This document shows, one piece after another, positions 23,395-36,115 of a stretch of 64,000 bases of DNA. The notes under the pieces were generated by a model. That model was not told the DNA's origin. It saw only the letters and a program-made list of their open reading frames with translations, and did no database searches. Origin of the DNA: Polytrichum commune (taxonomy: Eukaryota > Streptophyta > Polytrichopsida > Polytrichales > Polytrichaceae); assembly GCA_950295325.1 (NCBI GenBank), contig OX485804.1:43016429-43080428 (forward strand). The letters run 5' to 3'. How positions within the stretch are numbered: the first letter of the stretch is position 1; the number at the start of each line of letters is the position of its first letter. Both the position numbers and the translations under genes were made by a program.

Positions 23395-26300
23395 TATCAT
23401 ATAAGCTTGCATGGCTACAATCAAGGTGAAGCATACAAAAGTAAAGCACCCACTTTAGTTAAAGTGGTCCAAGGGGCCCAATTACAACATCTTAAAGATC
23501 AAGGTTATGGTAGAAGCAAATTTTCTTCAACACTTTAAGCAACACTTTCAGAAAATATTGGAATCCGCATGAAATCAATTTTGTGTGGAATACAAATAGG
23601 TAAACAAGTACTTCAATATCAAATCCATGAAACATAAAATAAAAATAAAGTTGAAGACATCCCTAAGGTCCACATAGGCATACACAATATATAAATTTAG
23701 TGTGTCATGTTAATTAGAGCGATCTTCATGATTTGTTGTGTAACTTAGCACTAAGTGTGAGTCATGTGATACCCTCTCTAAGTAGTTGTCACATGGTGAT
23801 TACAAAACAAATCATGCGAGGTGACGATGAACATCGTGGACCATACTAAGTAAGATGTTTATTGTGCCTTCTAATTAGCATTTTCAAAGTTGAAATGATG
23901 GCCAAGTGGGGCTAAATGTGGTAGGGTCCACTTGCACTTGCCGGTTAAGGCATTGGTATAAGTAAGGAACCGCTCGAATTAATTATATTGTGCCCGCATT
24001 GCCATGTTAGAATGATTAGCCATGATATGAGGTAGCTAACCTATATGAGATCTAATCAAACTCACACACCATCTGCCTATAGTTATGTTTAATTAAGAGT
24101 TGTCAAACTAGAAGTTAGATAACTTTTTGGATATTGTTTTTGTGAAGGAAACTTAACTTGTCCTCACCTCTAATGCTAACTTACTTTTTACCAATTTTGT
24201 TACCAATTTTGTTCCTTGAATACCCACCTCTCAATTGTCCATCTCTTCTCTGTTCCACTACAAGGTAAATCACATTGTTTCTTCCATAATCATGAATTAA
24301 CATAAACTCAAGATAATATATTGTTATTGCTAAAATAAGTTTATTCCATACATAGATCAATAATACTTATAATCAATAACAACAAAACATTAGTTTTGTT
24401 TTATGAATAAAAATGGTGTGGCCCACGAAAGTCATAATGTTTATAATTTTGTCATGTTCAAACCTTGGACAAGTTGAGTAAAACGTTGGCTGGTCAACAT
24501 TAAATGCTCTCTTGGATTGGTTTACTTTTGCTTAATCACAACCGGGGGTGTGGGTGTGAGGTTGATTAGCTTACATGTTAGTTAGTCGATTAACTCAAAT
24601 TATTAGCTAACCCTTCTAAATAAGTGGTGTGGGTGATATGACAATGTTTTCAATTAGCTAACCTTCACTAACTCTACGTCAAATGTGTAAGAGACGTAGA
24701 CCTTTGAATCCCCCAAAATTCTATGTAAAGCAGAGTGGCATGAAAGCACATGCTTGTTACTCTCAATATTTATCTAAGATCGTTGTTCAAAAAACAACAA
24801 CGAGCTATGAAATGTTTCACTCAATGATCTTATGCCCATTCGAAGTGGATTCTTGTCATTTGAAATTCAATTTTATTAGGATGTGTGAAAAATGCATTCA
24901 TGTATGTTTCCACTTAGGATGGTTGAGCTTTGGATTGCAAAAGCAAAATAAAATAGTTGAGGGCTTTGTAAGTTCTCCCGAATATTCAAACAACTAGAAG
25001 AGAATACCCTAAACCCCAAACCGTAAACCCTAATAACCCTAGAATACATACATACTATGGGTGCGAGGATTGGCAATGTTGGTTTAAAGACGGGCTTGGA
25101 TCCAAATTAGGGTTTGGAGACGGGAAGATGAGAGTCACAATGGCAACCATTTCCACGCATACTAGTGGTCTTTGTGAAGGAGGAAATAAAGTTTTTTTTT
25201 CGTACCAAGGGGCCCATGTAGATAGAGAATTTGGGGAGAAAATGGGTGTTTTAGTATCAAGTGAGTATCGAGGTGGCACTTTGAAGCATAAATTTTGGAC
25301 GAGGTGGAGAAAGGTACACTAAATGTGATATTTAGTGTCACTACCTAATCGGAGTTACACATTCCTTATATGTTTTTTATGATTAATGTAAATTTTAATT
25401 AGGTAAAGATGTTCATGTTCTATAATGTTCAAACAACCAATTCATCCTTTATTGGTAAAAAATGAGATGTATCGTAAACAATCATGGTGTTTCTTACTTC
25501 CAAAATAGCAAGTGACACTACATGTCAAATTTAGTGTAGTAAGTTAATTCTAGTGAGATAGTAGGCCATTGTAAAATATCTCAATTGAGGTTGGGTACAG
25601 TGTGAATGGTGATCTTTTGCCTCTGCTAGAGGATCTTAGTGCAAAATATGTTTATTGAATTAATCTTTAATTTGACGAGAGGCCCATTTTGAGCTTATGA
25701 ATGACTCTTGAAGGCGAATTCATCCCCCCCCCCCAAAAAAATAGTGCTCGGAAGGTCACGGCATGTATCATTGAAGTGTTTATGAAAATTTCTTGCAAAT
25801 GGAGTTGATCCATACCAATATGAAAAAGGTCAAAAGAAAATTTCAAAGTCATGTTTGAACTAATTTTTTATTTTGTTATGCATTACGTTGTAGAGTAACT
25901 TTGTAGTATTTTGATTGAAATTTGTCAATTTTCTATGGACTCTTCTTCTTACCTCAAAGTGTATATCTATTCTTTATGTAATCTTGAAGGTTTGGATTAT
26001 AATTTGATGGCACATATTTATTAAAATTTATTCATTTTAATGATTCAAAATTTACTAAAAATTGCTAATTTTTTTGCTATATATGGTATTGATGTGATCT
26101 TAAATCTTTAGTCCCCCCACTAAATCTTTTAGGTACAATAAAGATTGAGCTCTAACAATGTTTCTTTTTAGACGATGTAATGAAACCACAATACACTCTA
26201 GGAAGTCGAGGGTTAACTTCTATATGTATTTGGGGAATTTTGCTCAAGATGGGTCAAAATGATATCTTACTTTCAATGGTTTTTTGACAAGATACCGAAC

Positions 26301-27430
26301 GTTTTTGGAACATGTAGCCGTATGGATGGGGTTCCCTTGAAATCTAAGACATTTAGTGTTATTTTAAACCATCCACGTGGCTGGATATAGGATACTATGA
26401 CTTAGGAACACATGATAATACAAAATGAGTAGTTGACATGAAAAAAATGACAAATTGGTCACCTAATTTTGAAGTTTCCCCCCAAAAAACTAATATTATG
26501 GTGTACTTAATACTAGGTTATGGTTAAAAGAATTTTGGTAAAGAAAATGAAACATGATTTGTCCTTGATGCTTGCAATGAAGTGCCCCTAAAGCAACATG
26601 TGAAGTACAATGAAACTTTAAGGTTTTTTTTAGTATTCCAAACAAACGAGTTTAGAAATCCCAATGATAGATGCTCTTTATATATGTGAATATAATTGTG
26701 CTGAAATCTTGTGTTATTACAATAAGATGTGCTATGCTTTTTGCCAATGGTTATTATGGGAATAGGTGATTGGATGGGCATAGGTCCAACCCAACTCTAG
26801 TAATGTTGTCCCACTTCAAAAAAAATTAAATACAACTATAACCAAAATTTGGCAAAATTGATAAAATCAAAAGCCCCAAACAAAGAATGATATGGCATTT
26901 GGGGTCATATATGACCTCAAATGCGTTTAGGAGTTAAGTCAAGTTGAAAGGGGGGGGGGAGCCGGGGGTATAATTCTCTTAGCTAAGTGGTCTGGGTGGA
27001 CCTTTAGGCCCACTTTATACTTGGGGCCCAACCCAAACTCTCAAAATTTGGTCCAATCGGATGGCTTGGTTTCATCAAATGTAGCCCAAGGGCTTTATAC
27101 TAGCATTGGGCCTGAATACTCTCTCATCACATGTGGTGTACTAGGTGGCACAATTTTGGCGCTAAGCCTTTGGACTGGCTTGAAGAAAATGGGATGAGCT
27201 TTTCCCAGGCCCGAACTCTCAACATAATTTGGATTGGGCTCATGCATTAGATAATGAACATCTCTGATATAAGTTTAGGGAAGATTGATTCTCTTCACTA
27301 CACTTTCCACTCAAAAACGTTGGGACCCTAACATCAGGCCTCATCAATTTACATATGACAAGGTTGGACCCGCAAAAAATTGATAAAGTTGGGCCGGATT
27401 GAGGGCTAAATGCATGTGAATGGGGCCGGT
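23395..27430. other. Gene-free stretch upstream of RRP42
   Basis: It includes telomere-like CCCTAAA variants at about 25008-25042, a run of 11 C at 25724-25734 and a run of 10 G at 26950-26959. Several GGGCCC/GGCCCA words occur between 27000 and 27240. No gene is supported. Confidence 0.5.
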
Positions 27431-27438
27431 GATCGGGC

Positions 27439-27535
27439 TGGCCCATAGCCGTGTATAAAGTGGAGAGCTACGCAATTGCGTTGGAACCCTTTACCATGAC
27501 AGCACCTATAGCCGCGTGCTTAAACCCTAAACCCT
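27439..27535 (+). promoter_or_regulatory. RRP42 promoter: site II, TATA box and telo-box
   Basis: GGCCCA at 27440-27445 is a site II element (TGGGCC on the other strand). TATAAA lies at 27454-27459. AAACCCTAAACCCT at 27522-27535 is a telo-box. Site II with a telo-box is a known pairing in plant promoters of ribosome-related and housekeeping genes. The first coding ATG is about 230 bp after the TATA box. Confidence 0.65.
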
Positions 27536-27691
27536 GAAGCTTAGTTGCAGATCCGACGCTTGTGTACGTGGAGTTCTTGGCCATTGCGCTGTTGTTTGCG
27601 ATTGTGTGCGAGTCTTGGGATAAGTTAGGGACAGTTACCAGATGGACAAGTGAAAAGAAAATTTGTAGCGAAAGGTGAGGTCGAGAAGAGC

Positions 27692-30600
27692 ATGGGAGCT
27701 TTATCTGCAGCGGAGGTGCGGTATATTGAGGCTGGAATTGCACAGGACCTGCGTTCGGATGGACGGAGCCGCACTGATTATCGGAGCATCTCCATCGACA
27801 CAAGTGTCATACCTCAGGTGGATTTGTCGCCACAATTGACATGTTTTTAAAATGAGGGTGGAATTGAAATTGCTGCCCTTTCTGTAGCCAATAAGGGTTT
27901 TGTGTGAAGAATATTGGTGGATACTATTCTTAAGCATCACGTGTAAGGATGTTCACATTCTATTGTAGCTTGAAGAATAAATCCTCAAGAATCGAGGCCG
28001 TTATTACACGAATGAATGCCAAGCCTAGCCAAGAGGCATTAAGCTCTCATACACCTCATTGTTACCTATATATATTTTCAGGAAAAGCCTTCTCTCAAAG
28101 AACTTGCCAAACAATTTCACCAAGTGTATGCTCTCCAGGATATTTATGTAGCGAGACACTCATTACACCACTTAAGAATGCTATATGGTCTGCGAGGATG
28201 AGGGGTGGCTGAAGCAACGAATGCAACAATTTAATCGATCGTGTGATTGGTGCAGGCAAATGGATCTGCGCGGTGCAAAGTGGGAGCCACAGATGTGATC
28301 GTCAGTGTGAAGGTTGGATCCCCTCTTGATTATGATGAATTCTGATGTTCTATGTGAATTTTGGGGAAGGTTTTTGAATTGCTGGATGATGGAGTCAGCA
28401 GTTTTTCTTCTGAGTCTTATGCCACCCATCCACTAGAGCTCAATCTTGACAAGCATTCATTGTTAGCTCAAACAACACGTGGTATTTTGCTCAAGAGTCA
28501 AAAGTATAGTTAGTTTTTGTCGGACCTGCGTATGACATGCGGTAATTATCCCTAATAAGGCTGAATGTTGCAGGCAGAGCTAGGAAGGCCCCCTCCTGGC
28601 AGGCCTACACATGGGAGTTTGGCAATTAAGATCGAATGCTCCCCAACGGCATCCCCTAAATTTGAGGTATAGTATCTACTCAAGTTTTTTGTTGTTCTTT
28701 CCAACAATAGCATTCTGTTCCAATTCACTTATGTTACTTGCAATTTCATGATAGTATTCCTGTCAAATTTGGGGCGTGCAAGCTCAGCTCACTCACCAAG
28801 TTTTGTGGGGTTTGAAGTGGCTTTATGGTTTATGGTTGAAAGTGTACTAGTAGAACAACCCAGTACACTTTCCACAGCTGAGTCTAAAATATGTGGAATG
28901 TTATGGGGGGGGGGATCCAATCCAAGATTGGGGTTTCTTAATTGGGGCACTAAAGCAGAGAAAAAAACAGTCTCCTATTGGTCGTTGGTTCATTTAACCA
29001 CATGAACACAGGGAGGAAGCATCACTTACAGGTGAACTTGAACTGACACGTGGATAGTTTCCCAAAGCAAGTAGGGAAAATGACTCCCAAGTCGGTTAGT
29101 CATTGAAAAGCTTAGATGCTTCATAAAGGGAAAGCGGATTTGTGAACTCAGAAAAGAGAGCAACCTTCTTTGAAGGAATTCTCCTTTGTACTTGATCTAT
29201 GTGGCAGGTGAATCATGTGGATCCCCTGGTTTTTTTTTCTGGGGTTAAACATTTTAAATCTGATAAAGGGATACTAGTGTTCATGAATCAAAAGAGACGC
29301 AATGAGGTGATTACAGCAAGGGTCTCCCTATTAAAAGTATGGAAAATTGTAGATGTCTGGTGATCAAAAGCCTCTTTCAGGCAATTGTGTTCCTTGATAA
29401 ATGTTTTTGCCTTGTTGTAACAGGGGAGGGGAGGAGAAGACCTCTCTTTGGAGCTCTCTAGAGCTTTAGAACGAAGTCTGCTGGGGGGTCCAAATGGTGC
29501 TGGTAAGTCTGTTTTTTCTATTCAAATCCTAAAGTTTTATGTCCATACCCACCAGCTTAGAGCTGGTAATTAATGCAAGTGTCCATATAACTGATTGGTT
29601 TTCTTGAGATCCGTGTGCAAGGGCACAAATCTGCTTTTGCCATGAATTCTTTTTTGAATGTGAATCAAGTAATGTGTTTGAATTGAAGCTGAGTGGGTAG
29701 GGAATATCAACCCATTCTGAATGTGCAATTGGTCTTTTCAGGGGCCGCAATCGATCTTTCATGTCTTCGAATTTTGGATGGAAAAGTGTGCTGGGTGTTA
29801 TATATCGATGGGCTTGTGATAAGTGCAGATGGAAACCTTTTAGATGTCCTCTCTATTGCAATTAAGGTCCCTTTTCTTTTCCCTTCATTTATAGCAATTT
29901 ACAGATATGTTTACAATTTTATTTTTAGCCTTGCACAGTTTAAAAACTTCAGATTATGCCAGCAAGTGAGGCTCCTTTTGATAGCCGACAGATACCACAT
30001 TGAAAGGGCACAATTGAAGAGCGACACTGTCTTTGTTCAAAAGAGCAGTATCTGTGGTTAAGTGCCCATTCTTTTTGTACTGATGTGATTGCACTACGTC
30101 TTCTGTGGTGTTAAGGCAGCACTAAGCAACACAGACCTCCCAAAAGTGGAAGTTGTGTCAAGTACAGCAACTGATGAGGAGCCAGAACTTGATGTGAATG
30201 ATGAAGATACAACACCATTAGATACTTCATCAGTTCCGACCATCATAACTCTTACTAAGGTGAGCAACTTATCTCCAATATTTCTTTAACTATTTACTGG
30301 AACAGCATTTGTGTCAGGAACCTCTCAAATGTATATACAGTTCAATAGCACCTTCTTTTATTCCAATAAATGCTTAGAATTGAAAACCTTGCGTGTTGTT
30401 CTTTTACATGGATAAGGTGGGAAATTTTGGGAATTGACACCTGTGTGCTGTGTGTTCAATATGAAGGTTGGAAAGCACTACATTGTGGATGCAACATCAG
30501 AGGAAGAGTCTCAAATGATGTCGGCAGTTTCAATAGCTGTTAATAGAAAGGGAGTTATTCGTGGGCTAACAAAGAGGGGAGGATTTGGCTTGGAGCCTAG

Positions 30601-30706
30601 TGTCCTCATTGATATGCTATCATTTGCCCAGAAGCTTGGACAAACTCTTATCCCAGCTATTGATCTAAAAATTGCAGCTGCTGAGAGCAATAAACAAGAT
30701 GTATAA
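27692..30706 (+). CDS. RRP42: Exosome complex subunit RRP42 (EXOSC7-like)
   Basis: Seven exons join in frame: 27692-27817, 28256-28312, 28574-28666, 29424-29502, 29742-29866, 30116-30259 and 30467-30706, ending in TAA. The product has 287 residues, as usual for the family. It belongs to the RNase PH fold subunits that form the exosome ring for 3'-to-5' RNA processing and decay. Visible family signatures are GIAQDLRSDGR near the N-terminus, VIPQANGSARCKVG across the exon 1/2 junction, LGRPPPGRP, LYIDGLVISADGNLLD, SSVPTIITLTKVGKHYIVDA and EEESQM near residue 222. The middle acidic stretch (DEEPELDVNDED) is typical of plant copies. The ATG at 27692 was chosen because MGALSAAE aligns with the family start; an in-frame ATG at 27650 would add 14 residues. 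The exon 6 acceptor (TTAAG|GCA) is slightly unusual. In most eukaryotes the ring is catalytically inactive and serves structure and RNA binding. Confidence 0.93.
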
Positions 30707-32182
30707 GTTTGTAGTCAAGTGGTTAGGGACTTTTGGACATATGCCGTGATTCTCGGGATTTTTTCTACCAGACTTTAGGTTCATGGTGCAGGAGCAAATT
30801 GGGAAGTCAAGAACTCACAATCAAAAAAATTGGTTGGAATCATATAGAGTGTTTTGTTGCTCATTTGGAATGTATGAGACCTTTTTGGGTTCTGGTTATC
30901 TGGATAACTATCATATAGTTGTAGCATGAAGCACATTTTCAAGTCAGATATTTTTAATTTTTGGCTTCCCATCCTCAAATGTTGTATGCTTTCCAAAAAT
31001 TAGAAATTTTTAATCATAATTTTTTAACTTGGCAAAAGGGCCACACAGAAACTTCTCAAGTTGCCAAATGGATGCGGTGTGGCAATAGTTTATGACAATG
31101 ACATTGGCAATGATATTGCATGCAAAGTATCTCAGATGCAAGATTAATTCAAATGCTTGTCAAATTGAATCATATCCTAGAGAATAAAAGAGGCATGTAC
31201 ATTGTGATACTTGTTGATACAACTTTGCCCTTCTTGAAATAAAAACTCTACAAAGATGCTGCTCCTTGCAGGTGACAATTGCCTCTCAATTTGATCAAGG
31301 ATGCAAGTCTTCTACTGCCCAGATCAAAATTTGTTGTATAGGTGTCACACCCTTCGTGTTTTAAAGTGCAATCTACAATATTTTCTCCAATCCATATACC
31401 AGAGACTGCACAAACAGATAACAGTTCTTAATTAGGCTTAGGGCATGTTCACACATTGTACACCAAACGCAAACACAAAGGGGTGCTAAATCAGGCAACA
31501 TTATTTAAGAGGGGAAGTAGTCTCATAATATGTCCCACACGTTCACTCTATATAAGCTTCATAAACTATGGGTCTTGTGATCAAAATCAATATCTTACAG
31601 TACACAACCCTTTACATCAATGAATGGGGAGAACCGATTGCTAGTTATAGAACCAGTTGAGTTTAAGAAATAACCGGTTGAACTTGAAGTCTCCAAGAGA
31701 ATTACCGATCATCTTAGAGTAATATAGGGGATGTACATCAAATTAATAAAGAGAAACCGAAAGATCACAACATATAACCACTTGGACCTGGAAACACTAG
31801 GATTTCGATTAATATGTCCAAAATCCTCCCCGAACACCACATTTCATAGAAATAGTTGAAGCTAAGGTTTTGTTTGGTTAAAAATTGTGAGGAACTGATA
31901 GTTGATTCTCTTATAAAGGAGTTGAAAGTTGGGCCGCAATAGACCCAAGCTAGCCCGGACCCTACCAATATTACAATAATGGTTGGGCTTAACATGTGGG
32001 TCCAGTTCCCGGACTAAACCCGGCGTTGTCCCATTGCAAGGCGCTGTCCCATTGCAAGGCTTTGTATTGATAACATGTGAACTTGCTCTTATAAAGAAGA
32101 GAGTGCAACTCCTTAAACATTAAGCTCAGGTTAAAATTATACCTGTAACAGCAGAATATGGCATAGCTTGGTAAAAGCGATC
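30707..32182. other. Intergenic region between convergent RRP42 and CRR1-like genes
   Basis: It holds the 3' regions of both genes and a G-family repeat at 31619-31845 (TCAATGAATGGGGAGAACC, GGTTGAGTTTAAGAAATAAC, TTGGACCTGGAAACACTAGG). Nothing else is recognised. Confidence 0.6.
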
Positions 32183-35100
32183 TCATGTAGGATGCTTAAA
32201 AAAGGAGGGGGGGGGGGTAATGAGGAAAACCTTGAGACGCACTACCCGGCGTATTGCTAATAGTAGCCCTGGCATCAACGCCTTCACGTCTGTTACATCA
32301 TGTCGAAAAGACAACAACTGCATGTTGCAGAAAAACCAATGTGGATTTCGTTAGTTGTAATTTGTGAGGTTTTCAATACTTTGCCAAATCAGAAATTCAA
32401 AAAAGAGAGTATCTAATACTACCTCTCCAGGAGCTGAAAACCGAACATCAAGGCTGGAAACAAGTCCTGGTGATGCCATGCTGTGTATACGCACTCCATC
32501 CCCTACTACTGCACCCCGCGCCTAACCCCAAACATGAACCACACTTAGTTACTTGGATGATAAAATGAGAATGTACACAACTTTGTTTCAGAAGACTTGG
32601 ATAACAAAGGCTTATGTGACGGTCAATGGTTACCGGATATTCCATCAAAGCACTCCCTTCATTAAAAATTTGCCCCAGGCCAGAGATACTGCTAGCAAGT
32701 TGTGTTGCTTGTTGTGATGGATATTCCTGATTCAGCACCACATAAATCATCAAGAATTAGCCAGTCAGCACAAATGAAAGTATGGTTTCAGAAAGTCAAA
32801 GTAAAAATATCCTTGGAAGAAGTTACATAATCTGACAATGGACGCTAGCACACGACAAATCTTATGAAGATAATATCACCATCCATCAATCATCGTCAAA
32901 ACTGCTAATTCAAATTACACTGCCAACAATATTTGAAGCATGAAGTTCACACTGATCCAGTCCTGGTTAACATATCAGGTGCAAACTAATTACCGCTAGG
33001 TTGCACTGTGATTCAAGAATTTCAACATTTTTGTACTGGAAGGCAGCTGCAGCTGCAGCCTGCTGAAGCAGCACAGCACCTATTGATAATGATGGGGCCA
33101 CAATACACCCCTGTACATAAATTCAATGCACTGATTAATTTCATGATTCAAGGTGGGTGGGGTCTTCAGACTTGGAAAACCTATCTAGAGCTATGTATCT
33201 TCACAGGAAGCTCTGGTTACACGTAAACAGCAGAAAGTTTTTATAATCTCCAAAGGATTACTACACAATTTGGAACAACTAGACCAGACATTGCACAGAA
33301 ATTTATAGCTAGCCCTCACCATTGCTCACCGTGCTGGCCTTCTCACAAAAAGAAGAAAGTGCGGCCACTGTATCCATTTCTAAGCCTGGCACTCCAACTA
33401 CACTTTTCAAGCCGAATGCTGTTGCCTGTATCAAAAACACCCGCTCTGAGGAGATAATAATAATAATAATAATTCAAAACTCATTTCTCCACTTGATATT
33501 GAACCCAAGGTTGTTTTGTGCAAACAACCCAATTGTGTTCACTTTTGCTTACCAAGAAGCAATTCAAAGTTGGGTTAGTGAGGGCATGGGAAATAACCTG
33601 TCGAATATTTTCATAGACTCCAGCTGGATCAGAAAGATCTACATATACGCCCAATGATGTTCCCTGTAGGCTCCAGCCCCATTGTACGTACCAAGTGAAT
33701 ACATGATATGATTCATGTCTACTTACACAGGAGCACTCAATCTATATCCCTGTGCACTTCGTAGTGCAACTTTATTATTTGCACACAGGTAATAAGAAAT
33801 ATAATTAAAGACCATATCACTAACTAGGATTTATCATCGAAGTATTGGAGGAAGGTGATGAATTTCTCTGCATTCTTGGAAAGTAGCGGTAAGAAGAGGA
33901 TACCTGAGAAAGAGATCCCAATACCATAACAAGGTCATTCAGTATGGGTAACTCCAGAGCTTCTTCTAGCCCTGCCACCTGCAACATCACAGACCCCCAC
34001 TTGCATAACACGTTTAAACAGGGCCAGGGTGATCCCTCCCATTTCTAGTAAGTCTTGCTTGCAGAAGTCTGAACAAAAAGAAGACATGACTCCGAAGTTG
34101 CCACCAGCGTGAAGTATGTTGTTGCTTCATTTTCGAGTTGGTCTAATTCTATATGTAACCCCATAACAAGCATCACGAGAATTAGAGGGCCCTCAAAGAC
34201 TACTGCTTCCTTTCAAATGTGAACACCTTGAACGGGTGCAGGCAAGTATGCATGCACCTATTTCTGAAAGGGCAAAGCCCATGGATTCCCACACGATTGG
34301 CTGAAAATATCTGGTTCTCTCAGATACCCCCACTATGATTGGATGAAATTTTGAGGAGAGTGCATCAGAGGCCTTAGGTGGCCTAACCTTGGAGTTTCCA
34401 GGGGATCCAGGATAAGGCCTTGGGTTAAAGCCACCCTTGCACACGTCTCCGATTCAAATGAAATACTTACAATTTGAATCTTTCCTGACAGATAGTTTCA
34501 TATCCTCCGAATGTTTTTGATTGCATGGGAGCTCGACTTAGCTACTTATGAATGACGTTATGTAATTTACTGAACCGAACAATACATTCATCATCATCAT
34601 GGAACTGGATTCCCCTCACTAAATTCTCTCCTCCACTTGACCAGTACTGAGAAAACAGGGAAAGGAGTTCAAATTCTTCAGGATGTGGCAATTGGATCAT
34701 CACCAAGACAACACTCAGAATTGGAAACAGAAATGAAGTACCTCACCCGCATCTTTTCCTTCGAACTTAGTGTCCACAGCCCCAGCGACCTCCATGCCCC
34801 TCGCCTTGTGGATGGCTGCAATGGCTGCCTTACCCACGTCCGAGGCTGCTCCATTCACCACCACCTGTTTCTCTCTCACAGACGAGCCAGAATTTCAAAG
34901 GCAGCAATTAACCTGCACAACTCAATTCTCGAGGTTTTTTTCTTCACATTCTGATATCACCTCGGTAAAGGAAAAACTTTATGGACACCTTATCTCCATT
35001 CATAACATTCTTAAGTAGCCCATTCGGGTTCCAGTGCAAATGGAATGATTCTTGGGTGATCCAGATAACCTGATAATGATTCCATGTGGGATGCACCTCT

Positions 35101-35510
35101 TCAAATTAAATCTTTGTAAATGTAAGAAGAGTTTTTGTCCAAAATTCTTACACAACAGCGAGGTCATGTCGACTAATGAGAGGTTAATGCTACTTGACTA
35201 TGATCCATTGCATTCATGCATGTACTCATCAAGGACCTTGATTCCTGAAAATTAATTCTTGAACCAAGAATAGGAAGAGAACGTCCTTACACATGCTTAA
35301 CAAGGCTGTGTTGGCTGTTCAGGTGTTTGCGTTTGATAAATAAATAGCTAAAACTACTCTCAAACTGACCTTGATTGTGTTGGACTTGGACTTGGATCCT
35401 CCCATGGAGCACGAGGGCGACATAAAACTCTGTCTTCGAGATCTCGTCGAAGCTCGAAGTCGCATTGGAGTGATGCCAAGTACACTCGTGGGATTCTGGA
35501 GGCCCCTCAT
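32183..35510 (-). CDS. CRR1: CRR1-like chloroplast protein (DapB-related, NDH complex assembly)
   Basis: Nine minus-strand exons join in frame: 35370-35510, 34742-34864, 33904-33978, 33598-33663, 33330-33425, 32994-33110, 32634-32726, 32423-32521 and 32183-32317. They encode 299 residues up to RRVVRLK. The first 45 residues are rich in Arg and Ser, like a chloroplast transit peptide. A Rossmann-type nucleotide fold follows (IKVVVNGAASDVGKAA). The C-terminal DapB domain lacks catalysis: where true dihydrodipicolinate reductases have HHRHK and SGTA, this protein has ESQCNLAEYPSQQAT (from residue 200). That loss, and the overall match, point to CRR1, which is needed for NDH complex biogenesis in the Arabidopsis chloroplast, and not to lysine synthesis. 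The 3' end is uncertain: reading on gives 15 extra residues across a run of 11 C to a stop at 32183, while splicing from 32230 to 32143 would end the protein in RLKV. The start is the ATG at 35510; upstream in-frame GTG was not used. Confidence 0.87.
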
Positions 35511-35624
35511 TCTCACGAAACGCTCTCAGACACTGCAATTCGGGGCTATGTCCTTTGCGATTTCTTTGCAATGCAATGCCAACAAATTAGGGTTCAAGAA
35601 ACGCCCGTGACACTCTGACACTCT

Positions 35625-36115
35625 TATCCTACAACTCCCAAATCATCACATCCCCACACACCACCATTTCTCTCTCTTCACTGAGCTCGACATTGCACTT
35701 CGATAAGAACAATCAGCAATTGACTGAAACATTTGAATAATCATCTAATTTTCTTACCTAGATACTAAGAGAAAAGCTTGGCCTTATCCTACAATACCCA
35801 AATCATCATATCCCCACACATCACCATTTCTCTCTCCTCACTGAGCTTGACATTGCACTTTGTTAAGGACTATCAGCAATTGGTTGAAACATTTGAATAA
35901 TCGCCTAATTTTCTTACACAGTAACTAAGAGAGAGGCTTAGCCTTATTCTACAACTCCCAAATCATCACATCCCCCCACATCACCATTTCTCTCTCCTCA
36001 CTGAGTTTGACATTGCACTTCGTCAAGAACAATCAACAATTGATTGGAACATTTGAATAATCATCTAATTTTTCTTACCTAGAAACTAAGAGATAGGCTT
36101 CACCTTATCGTACAA
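35625..36115. repeat. Three-copy 160-bp tandem repeat upstream of the CRR1-like gene
   Basis: CAAATCATCACATCCCC or its near-match occurs at 35639, 35799 and 35959, exactly 160 bp apart. A partial fourth unit follows near 36100. Each unit contains CACCATTTCTCTCTC, CATTGCACTT, TGAAACATTTGAATAATC and CTAATTTTCTTAC. The array starts about 115 bp upstream of the chosen start codon, so it may overlap promoter or leader sequence. Confidence 0.88.

Noticed and set aside
34193-34444. 83-codon minus-strand frame inside CRR1 intron 2
   Set aside because: It has no conserved domain and sits between two well-defined exons. The neighbouring segment is shared with 11.7 kb, so it is probably repeat-derived.
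32183-35510. Assignment as lysine-pathway dihydrodipicolinate reductase
   Set aside because: The catalytic His/Lys motif and the SGTA motif are absent, and the sequence matches the CRR1 type instead of the plant catalytic type.
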